The notes under the pieces are model-generated. The model saw only the letters and a list, made by a program, of their open reading frames with translations. It was not told the DNA's origin and searched no databases. The position numbers and the translations under genes are program-made. Shown here piece by piece: positions 34,989-40,023 of a DNA stretch of 64,000 bases. The stretch is from Sphingobacterium arenae (lineage in GTDB: Bacteria > Bacteroidota > Bacteroidia > Sphingobacteriales > Sphingobacteriaceae): positions 1-64,000 of the forward strand of contig NZ_JACNYK010000008.1 of NCBI RefSeq assembly GCF_014692505.1, in the 5' to 3' direction. Every line of letters begins with the position of its first letter. Position 1 is the first letter of the stretch.

Positions 34989-35031
34989 TTTCTTTATTTA
35001 ACTGTTGTTCGTATCCTTTATTTCCTGTTTG

Positions 35032-35067
35032 TTATTTAGATTAAATACAAATAACGAGGCAAAGTTA
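35032..35067 (-). promoter_or_regulatory. Fur-like dyad and -7 element of receptor operon 2
   Basis: TAACTTTG (35060-35067, minus strand) is the TAnnTTTG -7 element, with TTTGG at 35086-35090 as -33. The dyad TTATTTG-N9-TAAATAA occupies 35032-35054 over the predicted start. It is identical in sequence to the dyad of receptor operon 1. Confidence 0.65.
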
Positions 35068-35165
35068 AATATTAAGATCACATTTCCAAATATTCTGCGC
35101 TTCTTTTTCGAAAAAAGAACACCGATTAGGATGGCTTCGGATGCTTGTTCTAGATCTCTACAAAA

Positions 35166-35192
35166 AACTCCCGAGGCAACGCCCCGGGAGTT
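35166..35192 (-). terminator. Intrinsic terminator of the FnIII/TM gene pair
   Basis: AACTCCCG and CGGGAGTT form eight pairs, extended by GGC/GCC across an A-C mismatch around an AAC loop. On the minus strand the hairpin is followed by TTTTT. It ends the unit 36056-35222. Confidence 0.85.
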
Positions 35193-35221
35193 CGCAACAA
35201 CATAAACCCCAAAAAAGAAAC

Positions 35222-35431
35222 TTACCAATTACGTCGTCGCCTTCCTTCCAGTAAGCGGCTGGTGAGATAACTCACCGCAGCGCCCACGATGGCCACCAAA
35301 ACGGTATCCAAGAGGTTGCTCCAGTCGAAGCTGTTCCAGCTTGTAGCGTCCTTCGGAGATGCAGCCGATTCTTGGAATGTTGTTCCGATCCGGCAACTCG
35401 ATGGTGTGGCAGAGGTGCTTTTCAATGCCAT
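35222..35431 (-). CDS. Small single-pass membrane protein
   Basis: A 69-residue protein: a Ser/Thr-rich N-terminal half, one membrane helix at about 41-59 (LLDTVLVAIVGAAVSYL), then a positive tail (RLLEGRRRRNW). One base separates it from the FnIII gene, and a good terminator follows, which supports it being real. The helix plus basic tail resembles small holin- or anchor-like proteins, but I recognise no family. It may hold the FnIII protein at the membrane. Confidence 0.55.
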   Translation of the reverse strand: MALKSTSATPSSCRIGTTFQESAASPKDATSWNSFDWSNLLDTVLVAIVGAAVSYLTSRLLEGRRRRNW

Positions 35432-35432
35432 A

Positions 35433-36056
35433 CTATCTTACCACTATCGTTGCGTTATCACTCCAATCCCCAGTTCCTTGCGTATTTAGCGCACGTACCC
35501 GCACTTCGTAGCGTTCGGCTACCATCAGCGGTGCGATGATATTGGCACGCGATGAGCTCGTCGCAAAGCGTTCACTCCACTCATTTTCGCCCTGTAAGCG
35601 GTATTGATATTCGTATAGCAATACATTTCGCTGACTCTCAAAGTCCAGCCGCACCTGCCTGGATTGCCTCCCGTCACCTAGCTTTACGCCTACCACTTTC
35701 AACGGCACCTGTACTGAGCCGCCGGCTCCATTCGTTGGAAAACCCGAACTCAAAAGGGTCGATAAATGCCCCTCTGCCACACTGTTCACGTAATATGCCA
35801 GTTGCCGTAAGGCAGCCTCCAGCGGCAGGCGGCTTTCATTCTTGAGGGCGGTTTCTTCAGGTGAGCCGCGACGCCTTGCGGCGGACAGCTTCGCCGAGAA
35901 ATCATCCAACAGTTCCTGTACCGTTGCCAATGCAAGCGTCGGTTGTTCGAAATGTACATTGTCTGTCATGGCACCGATAATCGTTGCAGCGGTTACCATG
36001 AGCTCATCGTCTTTCATTCGTGTAAAGCCGATAAGCGCTTTAAATTTTATAGCCAT
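35433..36056 (-). CDS. Fibronectin type III-like domain protein
   Basis: A 207-residue protein without a signal peptide. Residues 1-100 form a helical N-terminal domain (MKDDELMVTAATIIGAM; LATVQELLDDFSAKLSAARRRGSPEETALK; LEAALRQLAYYVNSVAEG). Residues 115-207 are FnIII-like, with YEYQYRLQGENEWSERF, and VAERYEVRVRALNTQGTGDWSDNATIVV as the closing strands. Proteins of this shape recur in Bacteroidota genomes without a known role. The AAYY/EGHL helix arrangement recalls structural or phage-derived proteins. It has a consensus promoter and an unusual 10-base repeat array upstream. Confidence 0.7.
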   Translation of the reverse strand: MAIKFKALIGFTRMKDDELMVTAATIIGAMTDNVHFEQPTLALATVQELLDDFSAKLSAARRRGSPEETALKNESRLPLEAALRQLAYYVNSVAEGHLSTLLSSGFPTNGAGGSVQVPLKVVGVKLGDGRQSRQVRLDFESQRNVLLYEYQYRLQGENEWSERFATSSSRANIIAPLMVAERYEVRVRALNTQGTGDWSDNATIVVR

Positions 36057-36096
36057 TTTTTTGCGTTTTATGTTCTCCTCGCGAGATCGAACAGTA

Positions 36097-36104
36097 CAAA
36101 CGTA
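36097..36104 (-). promoter_or_regulatory. Promoter -7 element of the FnIII/TM pair
   Basis: TACGTTTG on the minus strand fits TAnnTTTG. A TTTG at 36121-36124 lies 16 bases upstream, a slightly short -33 spacing. The leader would be about 35 bases. Confidence 0.55.
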
Positions 36105-36130
36105 AAAAGCAACCCCGCCTCAAATGAACT

Positions 36131-36170
36131 TTTGATAGGATTTGATAGAAATTGATAAGATTTGATAAAA
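36131..36170. repeat. Four 10-base tandem repeats upstream of the FnIII promoter
   Basis: Four exact decamers in a row: TTTGATAGGA, TTTGATAGAA, ATTGATAAGA, TTTGATAAAA (consensus WTTGATARRA). The 10-base period puts every copy on the same face of the helix, directly upstream of the -33 element. This looks like a phased binding array or a bent UP-like element. Confidence 0.75.
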
Positions 36171-36179
36171 TTTAACCGA

Positions 36180-36440
36180 AAAAAGCCCCATTTTGTCCAT
36201 GTACATCGTGCCGTAGGACATGTAAATGACGACTTCGACACTGTACAAAATGGACAAGTCAAGCTGCAAAATGAATTCGACAAGTAACAAAACGTACTAA
36301 GCAAGCTTCAGAACCGACCCGTCACGCTGCAAAACCGATATGTCGCGTGCAGGCATTGCCAGGACACTGTACATGTCCGCTTTGTCACGGTACAAGCGCA
36401 TTTTGTACCGTGACAAAGCGAACAACACAAGGGACAACAG
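36180..36440. repeat. Palindrome- and short-repeat-rich non-coding stretch
   Basis: Contains CCATTTTGT and ACAAAATGG as inverted arms (36188 and 36244 region), the 11-mer GACACTGTACA twice (36237-36247 and 36363-36373), GGACA...TGTCC around the second copy, and the motifs GTAC and GACA/TGTC repeated many times. No convincing coding potential on either strand. It may hold operators or replication/transfer sites of a decayed element, or simply the ends of mobile DNA. Confidence 0.6.
36378..36420. repeat. Perfect 18-base-pair inverted repeat
   Basis: CGCTTTGTCACGGTACAA (36378-36395) and its exact complement TTGTACCGTGACAAAGCG (36403-36420) around the 7-base loop GCGCATT. There is no T-run on either side, so it is not a simple terminator. 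It is the strongest secondary structure in this gap. Confidence 0.85.
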
Positions 36441-36829
36441 GGTCTCGACAAGGCGCAGAGGCTACTTGTTACTTGCGCACATATTCTTGAACATGCGCAA
36501 AGCCCTATTGGTTTTTGACAACAGGCTTTTTCATTTCTTTAAGAAAAACAAAGGGTCAAGCCCATAATACCTTACGTTACAGTAAAGGACGGTGTCCGTT
36601 TAGATAATACCGCGTTCCTCCCTATCAGTTCGGGATATCATTTCCTATCAGTAGTTCTGTCCTTCGGTGCCATACTTTTATATCAGACACTGGCTTATAA
36701 ACGCCAGCGCTTGATATAGAAGAAATGAAAACACGCATAAGACTTATACCCCCTAACTGTCGGAAAAATAAGACTGTTGTTATTTAGCGATATTTAATTC
36801 TATCAACGCCTTCAAATTTTCATCTCTTT

Positions 36830-37138
36830 CCTTTTATATCCACGGAAAGCCAAGGACGGCGATTTCTTTATTTCGGATTGGCTCCGCAACCGAAATACGG
36901 TGGAGTATTTGGGAATCTGGTAAAGCGTATATAACCCTGATTTAATTATGGCAATTCGCCGCAATTAAAAGCCAAGCCGGACTCAATAGCTATAAAATTA
37001 AGTGTCAAGGAACGGCGAGAAGCCAATCCTAATAAAAAAGGTAACGCACGGCAAAATGTCTCTTTAGAGCAGCTGGTGGTAATGGCTCGAAGCCCTGCCT
37101 CTTCGCCTTGTCCAATAAATATTCTCTTGTTCCCATAA
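36830..37138 (+). pseudogene. Decayed KilA-N domain gene
   Basis: From 36846 the plus strand reads KAKDGDFFISDWLRNRN, then TVEYLGIW, the KilA-N signature of Bacteroidota proteins. A stop (TAA, 36921-36923) replaces the usual Glu codon before SVYNPD. One-base deletions then shift the frame before FNYG and FAAIKSQAGLNSYKI, and an inserted A shifts it again before SVKE. The following frame reads REANPNKKGNARQNVSLEQL and resembles the C-terminal region of the family, which implies an internal deletion. KilA-N proteins are DNA-binding and often phage- or mobile-element-derived. The gene is clearly non-functional. The N-terminal codons are barely recognisable and the left bound is approximate. Confidence 0.85.
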
Positions 37139-37178
37139 ACTAATTTAAAATCTCATTGGTAATAATATATGGTGGTTT

Positions 37179-37218
37179 CCTTATGTTGATATTATCAAAT
37201 GATAGTATCAATATAAGG
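37179..37218. repeat. 19-base inverted repeat next to the truncated wcaJ copy
   Basis: CCTTATGTTGATATTATCA (37179-37197) and TGATAGTATCAATATAAGG (37200-37218) pair over 19 positions with only two G-T type mismatches and a 2-base loop. It lies about 50 bases beyond the broken end of the wcaJ-like gene. No T-run follows. It could be a terminator-like hairpin, a transposon relic or a recombination site. Confidence 0.7.
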
Positions 37219-37267
37219 ATTATTAGATTAAAACAGGTAATTGGCAAACTTATTTTTTAGCACGCCC

Positions 37268-37705
37268 TTAAGACTGCACACACAAGTGGTTCGTATACAG
37301 ATAAGCAAGGAGAAGACGAGATAAGACCACGTATACGATGAGCAGGGCGGCCAAGACAAGTAAGAAATAGCCCACTCCCCGAAACCAGTATTCGATCAGG
37401 GTACATCCCGTAAAAAGGGCGAGTAGAATAACGACGGATTTCCAGGTGGTGTATACGAGCTTTTTCAATCGTTTTATCGTACTCCTTGCATATAGTCGTA
37501 GATGCAAGGCAGCAACGGTGTTCACCAGATTGAACAACGCCCACAAAGAATAAAAATTTGTCCAGATGGCCTCTTCCGTCATCACGCCATAGGACTTCAC
37601 CCAGAAGAATGCCCCGACGAAAGCCATATTCGAGCATATAGCATCCGTCAACATGAGCGAGGTTCTCACATAGGGCAGTATCTGGGTTTGCATAGATCTA
37701 TACAT
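37268..37705 (-). pseudogene. Truncated WcaJ-type priming transferase (N-terminal fragment)
   Basis: 145 residues that align from the first codon with the full WcaJ-like protein at 62468-63886: MYRSMQTQILPYVRTSLMLTDA against MHRYVQNRVLVYLKMSLILTDA, and VYVVLSRLLLAYLYT against VYVGLSRFVLTYVYT. Similarity stops at that point (about 37285), and a few unrelated residues lead to a stop. The CoA-binding-like middle and the whole catalytic domain are missing, so no transferase activity is possible. Only the membrane helices remain. Its ATG overlaps the stop of the second cpsB by one base, preserving the old operon order. Confidence 0.85.
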
Positions 37706-38469
37706 TAGTTACCGTATTTACGTGCTGTACCTTGCTCAAGCAGAAACTCCGCATTACGCAATTTCTCCAAGAATAATGTCGAAATATCCTCTTTCCGAAC
37801 GTAATGTTCGATAGCTTTTACATGGCGCTGATCATGCACATTCGTGCCAATGAGGTCTATCATGCCTTTTCCGGTCAAGTATTTCACCACATTCTTTTCT
37901 CTAGGTCCATAATACCCGTAGCAGGACAGTAAGTTGATCTGCAGCAGGCAACCCCTATCTTTATAAGCTTTCAACATACTGGGTGCATGCTGATAGTATA
38001 TATACCGTTCGGGATGGGCCAAAATCGGCGTTATACCGCGATCAATCAATTTTTGGATAACTTCTTGGACGAGCGGGCTTTCGTTGGTCAGCGGCATTTC
38101 AATTAAAAGATACCCACCTGCCAAACAGAGCAACGGCACCAAGGGATTGTCGAGGTCTTCCAATAGCTGCTCGCTTACCATATATTCGGCCGCATAACGC
38201 AGCTGGTTTTTCGGCAGATCCGTATCGCGTAGCGTCTCTTCCCAAGACCGTTGTATACTGGCTTTGTTATTGGGATACATACCATCCCAGATATGCGGCG
38301 TGGCAATAAACTGTTGTATTCCCTGATTGGTCAACATGGCCAGAAGTTCCAAACTTTGCGATACCGACGCACTACCATCGTCTACGCGTGGCAGCAGGTG
38401 GTTGTGTACATCAACCTGCAGCCAGCTTAGATCGTTGTATTTTCGTTTACGACTAAAGATAGAAAGCAT
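37705..38469 (-). CDS. CpsB/CapC-type tyrosine phosphatase (copy 2)
   Basis: A 254-residue PHP-domain protein-tyrosine phosphatase, metal-dependent, which dephosphorylates Wzc-type kinases. The start MLSIFSRKRKYNDLSWLQVD is chosen because it aligns with the paralogue (MWTIFNRKRRYPDLEWMHVD) and because a consensus promoter lies just upstream. The longer in-frame start at 38529 would run through that promoter. Metal-ligand motifs are VHNHLLPRVDDGS, the HPERY motif near 170 and GTNVHDQRH near 220. It is clearly paralogous to 59177-59926. Here it has no adjacent Wzc, only a truncated wcaJ. Confidence 0.9.
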   Translation of the reverse strand: MLSIFSRKRKYNDLSWLQVDVHNHLLPRVDDGSASVSQSLELLAMLTNQGIQQFIATPHIWDGMYPNNKASIQRSWEETLRDTDLPKNQLRYAAEYMVSEQLLEDLDNPLVPLLCLAGGYLLIEMPLTNESPLVQEVIQKLIDRGITPILAHPERYIYYQHAPSMLKAYKDRGCLLQINLLSCYGYYGPREKNVVKYLTGKGMIDLIGTNVHDQRHVKAIEHYVRKEDISTLFLEKLRNAEFLLEQGTARKYGN

Positions 38470-38506
38470 AAAAAGTTCTTCATAAGTAGATGGCACAAAC
38501 ATAGGC

Positions 38507-38514
38507 AAACCTAC
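38507..38514 (-). promoter_or_regulatory. Promoter -7 element upstream of cpsB copy 2
   Basis: TAGGTTTG on the minus strand fits TAnnTTTG, with TTTG at 38531-38534 (16-base gap) as a possible -33. Its position supports the start of cpsB copy 2 at 38469 and suggests independent expression from the two-component genes. Confidence 0.5.
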
Positions 38515-38558
38515 TTCGCTCTTTCCCACCCAAAAGGGCGGTTTTCAGAAAACTTATG

Positions 38559-39218
38559 CTATTTATACTTTAAAATGAGCTCCGCACGGCTTGACACCTG
38601 CAATTTTTGATAAATATTCCGGATGTGGTATTTTACGGTGTCTACACTGACAAAAAGTTGCGCAGCGACTTCCTTGTAGGAGGTTCCTTGCTGTAGCATC
38701 GCCATAATTTCGATTTCACGTGGGGTCAACTGGGCAGTTTTCTCATACTGGCTTTTGCCCAGCACGGGATTAAAATGGTCAAACACCAGTCGGGCCACCT
38801 GCGGACTCATCACCGATCCGCCTGAGAGTACTTCCAGCAAATGCTCCTCCATTTGCGGTAGCGGCGTACTTTTCAATAGGTATCCCGAAGCGCCCGCACG
38901 CAGCGCCTGAAATACCGCATCCTTGTTTTCGAATACGGTAAACATCACGACCTGTACTTCCGGCATGCGTCTTTTGATATACCAAGTTGTTTCGATGCCC
39001 GATTTGCCGGGCAGGCCAATATCGCTGAGCACAATATCCAATGTTTCGTTCTTCCAGGTCTCGATAAACTCTTCGAAGGAGTGTGCCGCAATGCGTAAAT
39101 CGAAAGACGCACTAGACTCGAAAAAAAGCTTTAACGATGCCAGCACGGGCTCGCGGTCTTCCACTACGGCTAAGCGATATGTTTTATCGCCATTATTTGC
39201 ATTCGGATTACGTTCCAT
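38559..39218 (-). CDS. NarL/LuxR-family response regulator
   Basis: A 219-residue regulator. The receiver domain (about 13-130) has the acidic pair VVEDRE (19-22), the phospho-acceptor D66 in DIVLSDIGLP, the T/S position in VVMFTVF and K in YLLKS. A LuxR-type helix-turn-helix follows (about 155-219): LTPREIEIMAMLQQGTSYKEVAAQLFVSVDTVKYHIRNIYQKL. Its start overlaps the membrane-protein gene by 11 bases. It should be phosphorylated by the histidine kinase two genes upstream. The targets may include the glycan genes around it. Confidence 0.93.
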   Translation of the reverse strand: MERNPNANNGDKTYRLAVVEDREPVLASLKLFFESSASFDLRIAAHSFEEFIETWKNETLDIVLSDIGLPGKSGIETTWYIKRRMPEVQVVMFTVFENKDAVFQALRAGASGYLLKSTPLPQMEEHLLEVLSGGSVMSPQVARLVFDHFNPVLGKSQYEKTAQLTPREIEIMAMLQQGTSYKEVAAQLFVSVDTVKYHIRNIYQKLQVSSRAELILKYK

Positions 39219-40023
39219 TTTTTACCATTAAATTTCGAAACAGGTATTGTAACAGCCAACAGCTAAGCATCAGATAAAAGAAGCTAATCGTGGTCAATTG
39301 ATCCAAATCTTGCATCAAGAAGCTGGTTTGCGTCGAATTAGACAATAAACTCAGCACCATCCCTCCTTGCAACAAAAGCTGCCCCGAATAGATTATACTA
39401 AAATATTCCGCATTGCGCCGGCTAGCAACGGAAATAGGCGACAACTCCATATCGTGCAGATAAAGCAGCCGCCACTGTGCGATAAGGTAGATAAATGCCA
39501 TGAAAAATTTAACGATATAATGCCATTTTTGATCGATATAACCATATGGATGCCGTACGCCCACCTGCATATCGTATACTACTTGTTCCAGCAATGCCCT
39601 TTTTTCTTCTATGGAAGCCAGGGCATACGGGATAGCATCAATTAAACCAAAGACAACCGGCAACAGGTGCAACCACATATGCCGGGGCCATTTAATCCGC
39701 GGAAAGAGCGAGAATAAAACAAAAAAATAGGCACAGGGGGCGATGAGATAATAGAGGGGAATACCCTTGTTGTAAAACTCCGGTACCGCCCGAATAAAAC
39801 CGTTAAAAATGAGCGCATAGATGAATGCGTGCCAAAACGATGCCGTAGCGACCAGGGCTATCAACAGGAAGCGACGGTCTTTCCGGCGAATGGTCAAATA
39901 GACAAGTCCTATGATGGCAATGACCGACATCGAGAACCCTAGCAGGGCAAAGGACATGCCCCAGCTGTTCCACGCTTCCTGTCGGATCCAGAATTTCGTT
40001 ATAAAATCCCTCATATTGTCCAT
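39208..40023 (-). CDS. Multi-pass membrane protein linked to a two-component system
   Basis: A 271-residue protein with seven predicted helices (e.g. GMSFALLGFSMSVIAIIGLVYLTI, RRFLLIALVATASFWHAFIYAL, LYYLIAPCAYFFVLFSLF, HMWLHLLPVVFGLIDAIPYAL, YIVKFFMAFIYLIAQWRLLYL). It resembles the N-terminal membrane half of Bacteroidota AraC-type regulators but lacks any helix-turn-helix. It overlaps the kinase by 13 bases and the response regulator by 11, so the three should be made together. I infer an auxiliary sensor or modulator of the kinase. A start three codons in (MRDFITK) is possible. Confidence 0.65.
   Translation of the reverse strand: MDNMRDFITKFWIRQEAWNSWGMSFALLGFSMSVIAIIGLVYLTIRRKDRRFLLIALVATASFWHAFIYALIFNGFIRAVPEFYNKGIPLYYLIAPCAYFFVLFSLFPRIKWPRHMWLHLLPVVFGLIDAIPYALASIEEKRALLEQVVYDMQVGVRHPYGYIDQKWHYIVKFFMAFIYLIAQWRLLYLHDMELSPISVASRRNAEYFSIIYSGQLLLQGGMVLSLLSNSTQTSFLMQDLDQLTTISFFYLMLSCWLLQYLFRNLMVKNGT

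Larger units (their letters stand above)
34881..35090. repeat. Duplicated promoter-leader-start block, copy 2
   Basis: Partner of 31047-31262. It contains the signal-peptide codons, both leader hairpins, the Fur-like dyad and the promoter of the receptor at 32738-34921. Confidence 0.85.
36057..37267. other. 1.2-kb stretch without an intact gene
   Basis: Besides the promoter, decamer array, palindromes and KilA-N remnant listed separately, I see small hairpins: TTGCGCA...TGCGCAA near 36473-36500, AAAGCC...GGCTTT then T's near 36498-36534, and an imperfect stem around CTGGC...GCCAG at 36681-36717. The mixture of a broken gene, inverted repeats and a truncated neighbour suggests the scar of an old insertion or rearrangement. 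Confidence 0.6.

Noticed and set aside
36068..36304. Minus-strand open frame of 78 codons upstream of the FnIII gene.
   Set aside because: It spans the promoter and the decamer array; the residues are low-complexity products of repeats.
36340..36567. Plus-strand open frame of 75 codons in the palindrome region.
   Set aside because: It is read through both arms of the 18-base hairpin, has a skewed Arg/Lys composition, no start context and no homologue I recognise.
37257..37637. Second minus-strand frame of 126 codons overlapping the truncated wcaJ.
   Set aside because: The other frame aligns from its first residue with intact WcaJ, so this one is a shadow.
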